Notes: generated by a model from the sequence alone, not told the origin. Positions 1 through 6,622 are shown, numbered from the stretch's first letter. The stretch is DNA of 13,470 nt from CAZWSE01 sp964636575 (GCA_964636575.1 CAZWSE010000093.1:1-13470); one strand, 5' to 3'. Made by a program: numbers and translations.

Positions 1-915
1 GGTAAACTCGCATGGCGCGCCCTTCAGGCCGTTCTGCCAGCGCCAACCGATTTCCCATACACCGTGCGCGTTGTGTCCGAGATCACAGAATCCAATGGAT
101 CGTCTTCGATGGCCTCCGTTTGTGGTGGCTCTTTGTCGATGATGGACGCAGGCGTTCCGCTGAAATCTGCTGTTGCCGGTGTGGCGATGGGTCTGATCAT
201 GGAAGACAGCGGCGACTATGCCATCCTGTCCGACATCTTGGGCGACGAAGACCACCTTGGCGATATGGACTTCAAAGTGGCGGGGACCGAAAACGGGATC
301 ACGTCGTTGCAGATGGACATCAAGATCGCAGGCATTACGCCAGAGATCATGGAAAAAGCGCTGGAACAGGCCAAAGACGGCCGGATGCACATCTTGGGCG
401 AAATGAACAAAGCCCTGACCGGTGCGGCCGAATTCTCCGTCCACGCACCGCGCATTGAGACCATGCAGGTTCCAACCGACAAGATCCGTGAAGTCATCGG
501 GTCCGGCGGTAAGGTCATCCGTGAAATCGTTGAAGTGTCCGGCGCCAAAGTCGACATCAACGACGAAGGCATCATCAAGATCGCATCCCCGAACGGCGAA
601 GCGATCAAGAAAGCCTACGACATGATCCACTCCATCGTGGCCGAGCCTGAAGAAGGCATGATCTACACCGGCAAAGTCGTCAAAATCGTCGACTTCGGTG
701 CATTCGTGAACTTCTTCGGCAAGCGTGACGGTCTGGTGCACGTGTCTCAAATCGAAAACCGCCGCCTGAACCATCCGTCGGATGTGTTGAAAGAAGGTCA
801 GGAAGTTAAGGTCAAATTGCTTGGCTTCGACGACCGCGGCAAGGTGCGCCTGTCGATGAAGAACATCGATCAGGAAACTGGTGAAGAAAAAGCGGAAGAA
901 AAAGCCGACGACTAA
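1..915 (+). CDS. pnp: Polyribonucleotide nucleotidyltransferase (PNPase), C-terminal part; 5' end lies outside the window
   Basis: PNPase degrades RNA from the 3' end by phosphorolysis and works in the RNA degradosome. The reading frame is open from base 1, giving 304 codons of a protein usually about 710 residues long, so roughly 410 N-terminal residues are missing. Visible in order are the end of the second RNase PH domain (SEITESNGSSSMASVCGG, then ILGDEDHLGDMDFKVAG with the Asp, Asp and Lys of the phosphorolytic site), a KH domain with its GSGG loop (IREVIGSGGKVIREI) and an S1 domain (GMIYTGKVVKIVDFGAFV). The tail is short and acidic (EEKAEEKADD). The in-frame ATG at 64 is internal to the conserved catalytic domain and is not the true start, because homology continues upstream of it (GKLAWRAL, FPYTVRVVSEITES). 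A strong terminator follows the stop codon, so this is the last gene of its transcript. Confidence 0.97.
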   Translation, partial: GKLAWRALQAVLPAPTDFPYTVRVVSEITESNGSSSMASVCGGSLSMMDAGVPLKSAVAGVAMGLIMEDSGDYAILSDILGDEDHLGDMDFKVAGTENGITSLQMDIKIAGITPEIMEKALEQAKDGRMHILGEMNKALTGAAEFSVHAPRIETMQVPTDKIREVIGSGGKVIREIVEVSGAKVDINDEGIIKIASPNGEAIKKAYDMIHSIVAEPEEGMIYTGKVVKIVDFGAFVNFFGKRDGLVHVSQIENRRLNHPSDVLKEGQEVKVKLLGFDDRGKVRLSMKNIDQETGEEKAEEKADD

Positions 916-941
916 GCCTGTTCACAAAACCAAAACAATCG

Positions 942-970
942 AGGCCCCTCTGGAAACAGTGGGGCCTTTT
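942..970 (+). terminator. Rho-independent terminator of pnp
   Basis: The sequence AGGCCCC (942-948) pairs with GGGGCCT (961-967). After a T-T mismatch, CTG (950-952) pairs with CAG (957-959) around a GAAA tetraloop. The stem runs directly into TTTT (967-970), then CGCTTTT. It starts 27 bases after the pnp stop. Confidence 0.92.
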
Positions 971-983
971 CGCTTTTAATGTC

Positions 984-1030
984 TTGATTTTAAGATCAAT
1001 TGTGAAAGTTCCGTGACGCCACTTTCACGG
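984..1030. promoter_or_regulatory. Two adjacent inverted repeats upstream of the GDSL hydrolase gene
   Basis: TTGAT (984-988) and ATCAA (995-999) form a short palindrome. Directly after it, GTGAAAGT (1002-1009) and ACTTTCAC (1021-1028) form a perfect 8-bp inverted repeat. Within the latter, CCGTGA (1011-1016) can instead pair with TCACGG (1025-1030), so two exclusive hairpins share one arm. The block lies 67-113 bases before the GDSL start codon, the place for a promoter or operator. There is no T-run, so it is not a terminator. Which protein or RNA fold uses it is unknown. Confidence 0.4.
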
Positions 1031-1096
1031 ACTCAACTATCGCGCTTTCCCATATCCAGCTAACGTGACCCGATAAACAAATCCTGGGAGGGAATC

Positions 1097-2086
1097 ATGT
1101 TCAACAAAATTATTGCGGCCTCATTGGTTGCAACCTTCGCTGTGCCTGTAACGGCAGGCACCGTAGGCGACCGGTTTTCCAGCTACTACGCCTTCGGCGA
1201 CAGCCTGACCGATGATGGCAAATTCGGCGCTCTGTTCCCGCCAAGCCTCGGCGGCCGCTTCTCCGATGGCATCACCTATGCCGAAGTCGTCGAAAACGCA
1301 TATATCGCCAATGGCGCGGACACCGGCAACCTTGCCCTTGGTGGCGCGGTCGCGGGCGACACAAACAATTCGCCGCTTGGCCCGCTTGGCACATTCGGCG
1401 GCCAAATCGCAGCCTTTGCCAACTCTTTGGTCAACACCGTAGGCCTCCCGACAGCAGCTGATTTCTCGACCGCTCAGGCCGATGCACCCACACCCGGTGA
1501 CAACCCACTGATCTCGGTTCTGTTCGGGGGCAATGACTTCTTCCAAGGCTTCGACATGGAAGCAGCCGCCGATTCTGTCGCGGAAGGGATTCGTGAAATT
1601 GCAAACCTTGGCGACACTCTGGGCATTGCATTTGACGACTTCCTCGTCGCGTCTTTGCCCGACATTGGCGCGACACCTGCATTTGCGGGACCAAACTCTG
1701 CCTTTGCAACGGGCGCAACAAATGTGTTCAATACACAGCTCAGCAGAAACATCATCGCACTACGGGCCGAAGGGATTAACGTCCACTACTTCGACAGCGA
1801 CGCCGCACTTGCACCGTTGCGCGAAGACATTGCAAATGGCGGTCCGATCTACGGTGTTCTCAGCGCAGACATCCCCTGCACAGCCAGCCTGAGCGAGCCT
1901 GGTCCGGCCTGTACCAACCCTGAAACGCTCTTGTTTTCGGATGGGGTACACCCGAACTCCGTAGCGCACCAAGTCACTGGCGACGCTGTACTTGCACGCA
2001 TCGCAGCAGTACCGCTGCCAGCCTCTGCGGCCCTTATGCTGCTGGGTCTTGCAGGCCTTGGCGCAGCGAAACGCCGCAAAGCGTAA
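1097..2086 (+). CDS. Secreted GDSL/SGNH-family lipase or esterase with VPLPA-CTERM sorting tail
   Basis: Predicted serine ester hydrolase of the SGNH/GDSL superfamily (329 residues), exported and probably anchored or released at the cell surface by an exosortase. The N-terminus is a signal peptide (short basic start, hydrophobic stretch to about residue 20). Block I is FGDSLTDDG with the nucleophile Ser36; block III is GGND (144-147); block V is DGVH with Asp282 and His285. The C-terminus has the tripartite sorting signal: VPLPA at 305-309, a hydrophobic helix (about 310-324) and the basic end KRRKA. Known family: VPLPA-CTERM proteins of Rhodobacteraceae, handled by exosortase D; no exosortase gene is in this window. 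Two cysteines (261, 272) may form a disulfide. GGGAGGG at 1086-1092 supports the ATG. It is transcribed alone, between two terminators. The natural substrate (lipid, polysaccharide ester) cannot be told from the sequence. Confidence 0.9.
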   Translation: MFNKIIAASLVATFAVPVTAGTVGDRFSSYYAFGDSLTDDGKFGALFPPSLGGRFSDGITYAEVVENAYIANGADTGNLALGGAVAGDTNNSPLGPLGTFGGQIAAFANSLVNTVGLPTAADFSTAQADAPTPGDNPLISVLFGGNDFFQGFDMEAAADSVAEGIREIANLGDTLGIAFDDFLVASLPDIGATPAFAGPNSAFATGATNVFNTQLSRNIIALRAEGINVHYFDSDAALAPLREDIANGGPIYGVLSADIPCTASLSEPGPACTNPETLLFSDGVHPNSVAHQVTGDAVLARIAAVPLPASAALMLLGLAGLGAAKRRKA

Positions 2087-2100
2087 CGTTCAAAACCACA

Positions 2101-2151
2101 GCACTCACCAACCGCCAATCAAGGCCGAGTTGGTGAGTGTGCCTCTTTTTT
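2101..2151 (+). terminator. Rho-independent terminator of the GDSL hydrolase gene
   Basis: CACTCACCAAC (2102-2112) pairs perfectly with GTTGGTGAGTG (2129-2139), 11 bp, extended by a G-U pair. Inside, GCC (2114-2116) can pair with GGC (2123-2125). After GCCTC comes a run of six T (2146-2151). It starts 15 bases after the stop codon. Confidence 0.88.
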
Positions 2152-2181
2152 CCCCGTTATTTCCCACGTTCCTTCGCTAAA

Positions 2182-2236
2182 GGTTCCCCCACCAAAAGGC
2201 CGCGCACCTATGCGAGGCCCAATCAGCGAGGGAACC
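2182..2236 (+). promoter_or_regulatory. Structured mRNA leader that can hide the aquaporin ribosome binding site
   Basis: GGTTCCC (2182-2188) is complementary to GGGAACC (2230-2236), which contains the 3' half of the Shine-Dalgarno GAGGGA (2228-2233) and ends next to the ATG at 2237. Between the arms, GGCC (2198-2201) pairs with GGCC (2216-2219). Past a G-A mismatch, CGCA (2203-2206) pairs with TGCG (2211-2214) around a CCTA loop. Both helices can form together, so translation initiation may depend on melting the outer 7-bp stem. The pairing is seen in the sequence; a regulatory role is inferred. Confidence 0.45.
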
Positions 2237-2926
2237 ATGAGAAAACCATTAGCAGAATTTATTGGTACATTTACGCTTGTACTCTTCGGCTGCGGCGCTG
2301 CCGTCATCGCCGGAGCAGACGGCACAACTGGCATTGGACTTGCAGGCATCAGCTTCGCATTCGGTCTGGCCCTAATCGGCATGGCCTACGGCATCGGTCC
2401 GATTTCGGGCTGCCACATCAACCCCGCCGTGACCTTGGGTGTTGTTACATCCGGTCGTATGAGCGTGGGTGAAGCCATTCCTTACATGATCGCACAAGTC
2501 GCGGGCGCAATCGTTGCTGCCCTTGTTCTTATGACAATCGCCTCTGGCTCGGCCGGATACGAAGGCGGCCTTGGCCAAAACGGCTGGGGTGAGGGCTACC
2601 TCGGCGAATACACCATGGTTTCAGCTTTCGTCTTTGAAGTTGTTGCGACCTTCCTGTTCGTCGTTGTGATCCTTGGATCTACATCCGGTAACGCGGCCCC
2701 TGGTTTTGCCGGTCTGGCGATTGGTCTGACACTTGTGGTGATCCACTTGGTCGGCATCAACGTGACAGGCGTTTCCGTAAACCCTGCACGCTCCATCGGG
2801 CCAGCACTCTTTGCAGGCGGTACCGCAATCGGTCAGGTTTGGCTGTTCATCGTTGCACCAATCATCGGTGCAGTGGTTGCCGGTGCCCTGTTCAAAATGG
2901 GTCTGCTGGGCGACGAGCCTGCATAA
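2237..2926 (+). CDS. aqpZ: Aquaporin Z-type water channel
   Basis: MIP-family channel in the inner membrane, 229 residues (E. coli AqpZ has 231), expected to pass water and help with osmotic adjustment. Both pore signatures are present: HINPAVTLG with NPA at 62-64 and VNPARSIGP with NPA at 182-184. Aligning to AqpZ, the selectivity-filter positions are Phe42, His170, Val179 and Arg185. Phe, His and Arg are the water-channel set, but Val replaces the usual Thr (Thr183 of E. coli AqpZ). Cys59 stands where AqpZ has Gly in loop B (ISGCH versus ISGGH). The start at 2237 is chosen over the in-frame ATG at 2210 because GAGGGA lies just before it and MRKPLAEFIGTF matches the family N-terminus, whereas 2210 falls in a leader hairpin. 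It is transcribed alone, and its stop is 3 bp from the convergent phhA stop. Confidence 0.94.
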   Translation: MRKPLAEFIGTFTLVLFGCGAAVIAGADGTTGIGLAGISFAFGLALIGMAYGIGPISGCHINPAVTLGVVTSGRMSVGEAIPYMIAQVAGAIVAALVLMTIASGSAGYEGGLGQNGWGEGYLGEYTMVSAFVFEVVATFLFVVVILGSTSGNAAPGFAGLAIGLTLVVIHLVGINVTGVSVNPARSIGPALFAGGTAIGQVWLFIVAPIIGAVVAGALFKMGLLGDEPA

Positions 2927-2929
2927 AAC

Positions 2930-3715
2930 TTATGCCGCTGCGGGAAACCGCGGCGGCAAATCCCCCTTCCGCGTGGCCTCATCGAGTGCTGCGCGGATAT
3001 CTACATCCAAGGCCGCGACAAGCGCCTCAAAGCTGTCGATGACAAAATAGACCGGTTGCACAATATCAATCCGGTAATCCGTCCGCAAAACAGTCATCAG
3101 ATCAAACGGCAATACCTCGGGATCATCCGACATGGCATTCGCCAGCTCAGACGGGCTGCTCATCAGCCCTGCGCCAAATGCTTTCAGCTCACCGTCTTCG
3201 CGGATTAATCCAAATTCGACCGTGAACCAGAACAAGCGAAACAAGCGCTTCGTATAGGACTTGTCCAGATCCAGCGCCAAGCGACCAAACCGCTCCATAA
3301 ATTGGCAAAAGGCTTCATCGGTCAGCATCGGGCAATGACCGAAACATTCATGAAAAATGTCAGGCTCTTCGATGTACTCGATATGCTCACGACGGCGGAT
3401 AAAGGTAGCAACCGGAAACTTGCGATTGCTCAGCAAGGTCGAAAACTCGGTTTGCGGGATAAGAGCATCCACAGCCTTGACGCCAGCCCCAGTCAGACCC
3501 TTCAACTTTGCATCCACATCGACAACCTGCGGAACCTCATCAGCGGTCATCCCCAAAAGGCTCTGCCCAGTCAGATAACTCTGGCAGGCATGATGTTGCA
3601 AACGCTCCATCTGGGCCGTGAACAGGTCGGTCCAAACCGATTGCTCACCCTCTGAATAATCGAACCGACCATCAGGACCAGCCACTTTAGATGCATAGGA
3701 CGTTTGCTTAACCAT
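2930..3715 (-). CDS. phhA: Phenylalanine 4-monooxygenase (phenylalanine hydroxylase)
   Basis: Cytoplasmic non-haem iron enzyme that converts L-phenylalanine to L-tyrosine with tetrahydropterin and O2, the entry to tyrosine/homogentisate catabolism. It has 261 residues, the usual size of the single-domain bacterial enzyme. The iron ligands are His122 and His127 in DIFHECFGHCPML and Glu167 in FWFTVEFGL, close to the positions known in Pseudomonas PhhA. The start at 3715 (MVKQTSYASK) is chosen because AAAGGAG lies about 8 bases upstream on the minus strand; an in-frame start at 3754 would add 13 residues without a comparable site. The divergent Lrp/AsnC-type gene is the probable regulator. The pterin-recycling dehydratase (phhB) is not in this window. 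The last codons (PPRFPAAA) double as a strong hairpin on the DNA. Confidence 0.96.
   Translation of the reverse strand: MVKQTSYASKVAGPDGRFDYSEGEQSVWTDLFTAQMERLQHHACQSYLTGQSLLGMTADEVPQVVDVDAKLKGLTGAGVKAVDALIPQTEFSTLLSNRKFPVATFIRRREHIEYIEEPDIFHECFGHCPMLTDEAFCQFMERFGRLALDLDKSYTKRLFRLFWFTVEFGLIREDGELKAFGAGLMSSPSELANAMSDDPEVLPFDLMTVLRTDYRIDIVQPVYFVIDSFEALVAALDVDIRAALDEATRKGDLPPRFPAAA
2934..2957. terminator. GC-rich hairpin at the aqpZ/phhA convergent junction, inside the phhA 3' end
   Basis: Ten base pairs (2934-2943 with 2948-2957, one G-U) close a GAAA loop at 2944-2947, starting 7 bases after the aqpZ stop. Plus-strand transcripts from aqpZ would form it at once. There is no T-run after it, so it may act as a pause, a 3'-end stabiliser or a weak terminator rather than a classic intrinsic one. 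No other terminator-like structure lies between the two genes. Confidence 0.45.
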
Positions 3716-3766
3716 GAGAGATCTCCTTTGAGTTTCAGAAATCCTGCACCACATGAGCGGAAAGAA

Positions 3767-3776
3767 CTTTGCAAAG
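3767..3776. promoter_or_regulatory. Candidate operator palindrome in the phhA/Lrp-family divergent promoter region
   Basis: CTTTGCAAAG is a perfect 10-bp palindrome, 52 bases upstream of the phhA start and 53 upstream of the regulator's GTG. A symmetrical AT-flanked site between a catabolic gene and a divergent Lrp/AsnC gene fits binding by that regulator. This is inference from position and symmetry only. Confidence 0.4.
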
Positions 3777-3797
3777 CAGACCGTTTTGAATAACTAT
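3769..3797 (+). promoter_or_regulatory. Possible sigma-70-type promoter of the Lrp/AsnC-family gene
   Basis: TTGCAA (3769-3774) could be a -35 box, with 17 bases to AACTAT (3792-3797) as a poor -10 box. Transcription would then start about 25 bases before the GTG. The -35 box overlaps the CTTTGCAAAG palindrome, which would suit autorepression. The -10 match is weak. Confidence 0.28.
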
Positions 3798-3828
3798 TTG
3801 AGCACTGTTTTTCACTAATGGCATAAAT

Positions 3829-4296
3829 GTGGAACTATCCAGCCTTGAAACAAAGCTACTCCGAGAAATTCAACGCGATACCTCGCAATCGCTAGCGGAT
3901 CTTTCCGACCGATGCGGCATGGCGCAATCCACCGTCTGGCGCAAACTGGCGGACTTTGAAAAGGCAGGGCTGATCAAAGGACGCGTCGCAGTGCTGGACC
4001 CGACACAACTAGGATGCGCGCTTTGTGCACTGGCATCAGTCACCTTGGTCAATCACGCAGAAGATACTGTGAACGCCTTCACCCGCCTCATGTCCGGCCA
4101 CCCACAAATCATCGAATGTTTGTCCGTGTCCGGCGCTGCGGACTATCACCTGAAAATAAGGGTCGCGGACATGGCCGCCTATGAGGCCTTCATGACCCGG
4201 GTTCTTTTGCGCAGCCACTACATCAAAGAGGTCCACAGCAGCTTTGTGTTGCGTGAGATCAAATCAACAACCGAACTCCCAATCGGAGTGACCTAA
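3829..4296 (+). CDS. Lrp/AsnC-family transcriptional regulator, probable regulator of phhA
   Basis: One-domain-pair DNA-binding protein of 155 residues, the normal Lrp/AsnC length. Residues about 5-60 form the winged helix-turn-helix (LADLSDRCGMAQSTVWRKLADFEKAGLIKG). Residues about 65-145 form the RAM ligand-binding and oligomerisation domain (ECLSVSGAADYHLKIRVADM). It begins with GTG: an upstream TGA at 3799 closes the frame and no in-frame ATG or TTG lies between. The Shine-Dalgarno sequence is weak, suggesting low expression. It is divergent from phhA with 113 bp between starts. By analogy with this family, it is inferred to sense an aromatic amino acid and control phhA; the ligand is not shown by the sequence. 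It ends at a bidirectional terminator. Confidence 0.9.
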   Translation: MELSSLETKLLREIQRDTSQSLADLSDRCGMAQSTVWRKLADFEKAGLIKGRVAVLDPTQLGCALCALASVTLVNHAEDTVNAFTRLMSGHPQIIECLSVSGAADYHLKIRVADMAAYEAFMTRVLLRSHYIKEVHSSFVLREIKSTTELPIGVT

Positions 4297-4320
4297 AGCA
4301 GATCATGCCGAACAACAGGA

Positions 4321-4348
4321 AAAGGCCGCCCAATCAAAAGCGGCCTTT
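4321..4348. terminator. Bidirectional rho-independent terminator between the Lrp-family gene and the peroxiredoxin gene
   Basis: AAAGGCCGC (4321-4329) pairs with GCGGCCTTT (4340-4348), a perfect 9-bp stem with a 10-base loop. The stem ends in TTT on the plus strand, and on the minus strand the transcript would end in TTTTCC. It sits between the stop codons of two convergent genes, 24 bases after one and 18 bases after the other. Confidence 0.85.
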
Positions 4349-4366
4349 CGGAATTTCATATGCAGC

Positions 4367-5020
4367 TTAAGTGGGCGCTTTGGTCGTGCGCAGATAAGGC
4401 AGCACTTTCTCAAAGTCACCAAACTTGGCCTTGGCATCGTCATCCGACAAAGTGGCAGGAATGATGACATCGTCGCCGACCGTCCAGTTGGCAGGGGTCG
4501 CGACACCATTGCTGGTCGACATTTGCAAGCCATCCAAAGCGCGCAGAACTTCGGCAAAGTTACGGCCCACGGTCATTGGATAAGTCATCGACAGCTTCAA
4601 CTGTTTGTCTGGGCCGATGATGAAAACGGAGCGAACAGTCGCGGAATCAGCAGGGGTACGACCATCGGGCAAATAGGCCTCAGCAGGCAACATGTCGAAG
4701 GCTTTGGATACGGCCAGCCCAACATCAGCAATGATCGGAAAGCCGGCTTTCGCGCCGCCAACCGTCTCAATATCACCCTTCCACTTTTTGTGGTCCTCTA
4801 CGCCGTCAACGGAAACACCAATAACCTTTGTGCCACGTTTGGCCCATTCATCAGCCAATTGAGCAACCGCGCCAAACTCAGTGGTGCACACAGGGGTGAA
4901 ATCTTTGGGGTGGGAGAACAAGATGGCCCAAGACGACCCGATCCAGTCGTGGAACTGAATTGTGCCTTGATCCGTTTCAGCGGTGAAGTTCGGGACAGTA
5001 TCGTTGATGCGCAAACCCAT
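4367..5020 (-). CDS. 1-Cys peroxiredoxin of the Prx6 group
   Basis: Thiol peroxidase of the cytoplasm that reduces hydrogen peroxide and organic hydroperoxides. It has 217 residues, typical of Prx6 proteins, which have an extended C-terminal domain after the thioredoxin fold. The active site is PKDFTPVCTTEFG with Thr42 and peroxidatic Cys45; Arg130 (TVRSVFIIGP) completes the triad. Cys45 is the only cysteine in the protein, so it must be recycled by an outside thiol. AAAAGGAG about 7 bases before the ATG supports the start. It is divergent from the aldehyde dehydrogenase (151 bp between starts) and convergent with the Lrp-family gene. No clear OxyR-type site was recognised. Confidence 0.95.
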   Translation of the reverse strand: MGLRINDTVPNFTAETDQGTIQFHDWIGSSWAILFSHPKDFTPVCTTEFGAVAQLADEWAKRGTKVIGVSVDGVEDHKKWKGDIETVGGAKAGFPIIADVGLAVSKAFDMLPAEAYLPDGRTPADSATVRSVFIIGPDKQLKLSMTYPMTVGRNFAEVLRALDGLQMSTSNGVATPANWTVGDDVIIPATLSDDDAKAKFGDFEKVLPYLRTTKAPT

Positions 5021-5114
5021 TGGATGCTCCTTTTGATGATCGATTCCGACAAGTATTGATTGAAACTAGTCTCTTTGCGCCCCAGATACATCCCCCCACT
5101 TGCCGCTATCCTCT

Positions 5115-5163
5115 CAGAGTGACAGAGTGCCGGAAATTGAGTCCCACATACGGATCGAGGAGG
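5115..5163 (+). promoter_or_regulatory. Leader of the aldehyde dehydrogenase gene with direct repeat and strong ribosome binding site
   Basis: CAGAGTG occurs twice in tandem (5115-5121 and 5123-5129), one base apart. GAGGAGG (5157-5163) is a near-ideal Shine-Dalgarno sequence 8 bases before the ATG at 5172 and decides that start over an in-frame TTG at 5100. The remainder of the 151-bp divergent region (5021-5171) shows no promoter that I can place with confidence. Confidence 0.5.
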
Positions 5164-5171
5164 TCCACAAA

Positions 5172-6599
5172 ATGATCGATAAACGCCAGTTCTACATCAA
5201 CGGAGCTTGGGTGAACCCAGCCAAGGCCAACGATTACCCTGTGATCAATCCATCCACAGAGGAACAATGCGCGGTGATCTCTCTGGGGGATCAGGCCGAT
5301 ACAGACGCGGCAGTTGCAGCGGCTAAAGCAGCCTTTGATGGTTGGTCCCAGACCTCTAAAGCAGAGCGGACGAAACTGCTGCAAAATCTGCTCGAAATCT
5401 ACAAAGCGCGATCCGAGGAAATGGCCCAGGCCATGTCCGCAGAAATGGGCGCACCAATTGATCTCAGCCGGAACCAGCAGGTCGGCGCGGGGTCATGGCA
5501 TCTTGACGGGTTTCTAAAAGCCTTTGAGAAATTCGAATTCGACGAAGACTTCACAGCCTCCGAGATGACACTGCGCGAACCCATCGGGGTCTGTGCTTTG
5601 ATCACACCATGGAACTGGCCGATGAACCAGATCGTGCTCAAGGCCGTTCCAGCTTTGGCGACGGGCTGCACGATGATCCTGAAACCATCAGAGATTGCAC
5701 CACTGTCTGGGTTGCTGTTTGCGGAATTCGTGGACGAAGCAGGCTTCCCAAAAGGCGTGTTCAACATGGTCAACGGCGACGGGGTCGGAGTTGGTAGCCA
5801 GCTGTCGTCCCATGCAGATGTAGACATGGTCAGCTTCACAGGCTCCACCCGCGCAGGGATCGCCATTTCCAAAGCGGCGGCAGATAGCCTGAAACGGGTG
5901 TCTCTTGAACTGGGAGGCAAAGGGGCAAACATAATCTTTGAAGATGCGGACCCAAAGGCAGCCAAAGCAGGGGCTATTCGGTGCTTCCGGAATTCGGGCC
6001 AGTCCTGCAACGCACCAACCCGCATGCTGGTCCATTCCAGCCGTTACGACGAAGCCGTTGAGATGGCCGCTGAGGTCGCCAACAACACCCACGTCGGCCC
6101 TGCATCTGAGGAAGGCAAACACATCGGACCAGTTGTGTCTGAAGCCCAGTTCAACAAAATCCAGGGGCTGATCGAGGTCGGCATGGATGAGGCCAAACTG
6201 GTCGCAGGCGGTCTTGGACGTCCGGACGGGCTGAACCGGGGATACTATGTAAAACCCACCGTTTTCGCAGATGTCACCAACGACATGCGGATCGCGCAGG
6301 AAGAGGTCTTCGGGCCGGTTCTGTCGATCCTCAAGTTCGAAACCGAAGAAGAAGCCATCGCGATCGCCAACGATACGCCTTACGGGTTGACCAACTATAT
6401 CCAAACCGAAGACACCGAAAAACGCCGCCGCGTAGCGCGTAGATTGCGGTCCGGTATGGTCGAAACGAATGGGTCAGGCTTCGCACAAGGCTCACCCTTT
6501 GGCGGCTACAAACAATCCGGAAACGGACGCGAAGGTGGTTCATTCGGCATCGAAGAGTTTCTCGAAGTCAAAGCCGTTTCCGGCTGGGCGGCCGAGTAA
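5172..6599 (+). CDS. NAD(P)-dependent aldehyde dehydrogenase, substrate unknown
   Basis: Oxidises an aldehyde to the acid; 475 residues, normal for the ALDH superfamily. Visible are ITPWNWP with Asn148, the cofactor lysine in KPSE (Lys171), the FTGST Rossmann motif (222-226), the general base Glu246 in LELGGKG, and the catalytic Cys279 in NSGQSCNAPTR. EEVFGPVLSI and the C-terminal SPFGGYKQSGNGREGG are also present. The overall sequence recalls the CddD-like branch of ALDHs, but that is from memory and does not fix the substrate. A betaine-aldehyde role is conceivable given the betaine genes 2 kb to the right, yet nothing in the sequence shows it. It is monocistronic, divergent from the peroxiredoxin and closed by its own terminator. 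Confidence 0.93.
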   Translation: MIDKRQFYINGAWVNPAKANDYPVINPSTEEQCAVISLGDQADTDAAVAAAKAAFDGWSQTSKAERTKLLQNLLEIYKARSEEMAQAMSAEMGAPIDLSRNQQVGAGSWHLDGFLKAFEKFEFDEDFTASEMTLREPIGVCALITPWNWPMNQIVLKAVPALATGCTMILKPSEIAPLSGLLFAEFVDEAGFPKGVFNMVNGDGVGVGSQLSSHADVDMVSFTGSTRAGIAISKAAADSLKRVSLELGGKGANIIFEDADPKAAKAGAIRCFRNSGQSCNAPTRMLVHSSRYDEAVEMAAEVANNTHVGPASEEGKHIGPVVSEAQFNKIQGLIEVGMDEAKLVAGGLGRPDGLNRGYYVKPTVFADVTNDMRIAQEEVFGPVLSILKFETEEEAIAIANDTPYGLTNYIQTEDTEKRRRVARRLRSGMVETNGSGFAQGSPFGGYKQSGNGREGGSFGIEEFLEVKAVSGWAAE

Positions 6600-6622
6600 C
6601 ATTGCTCAATCAAGACAACGGA

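Noticed and set aside
12..458. Arginine-rich open frame overlapping pnp
   Set aside because: It lies in another frame over the conserved PNPase catalytic domain and has the odd Arg/His-rich composition of a shadow frame.
3716..3754. Upstream start for phhA adding 13 residues
   Set aside because: The ATG at 3715 has AAAGGAG at proper spacing, and the extra residues do not resemble the family.
3818..3826. Two-codon ORF (ATG GCA TAA) just before the Lrp-family GTG
   Set aside because: Such triplets arise by chance and it has no ribosome binding site of its own; noted only as possible translational context.
4523..5059. Long open frame on the plus strand opposite the peroxiredoxin gene (178 codons)
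   Set aside because: It is wholly antisense to a clearly conserved Prx6 gene, has no recognisable domain and no ribosome binding site; it reflects codon bias of the real gene.
5100..5171. Upstream TTG start for the aldehyde dehydrogenase adding 24 residues
   Set aside because: The GAGGAGG site at 5157-5163 serves the ATG at 5172, and MIDKRQFYINGAWV is the usual ALDH beginning.
5021..5171. Oxidative-stress operator in the peroxiredoxin/aldehyde dehydrogenase divergent region
   Set aside because: I could find no spaced ATAG-N7-CTAT-type OxyR pattern; the CAGAGTG tandem is too short to name.
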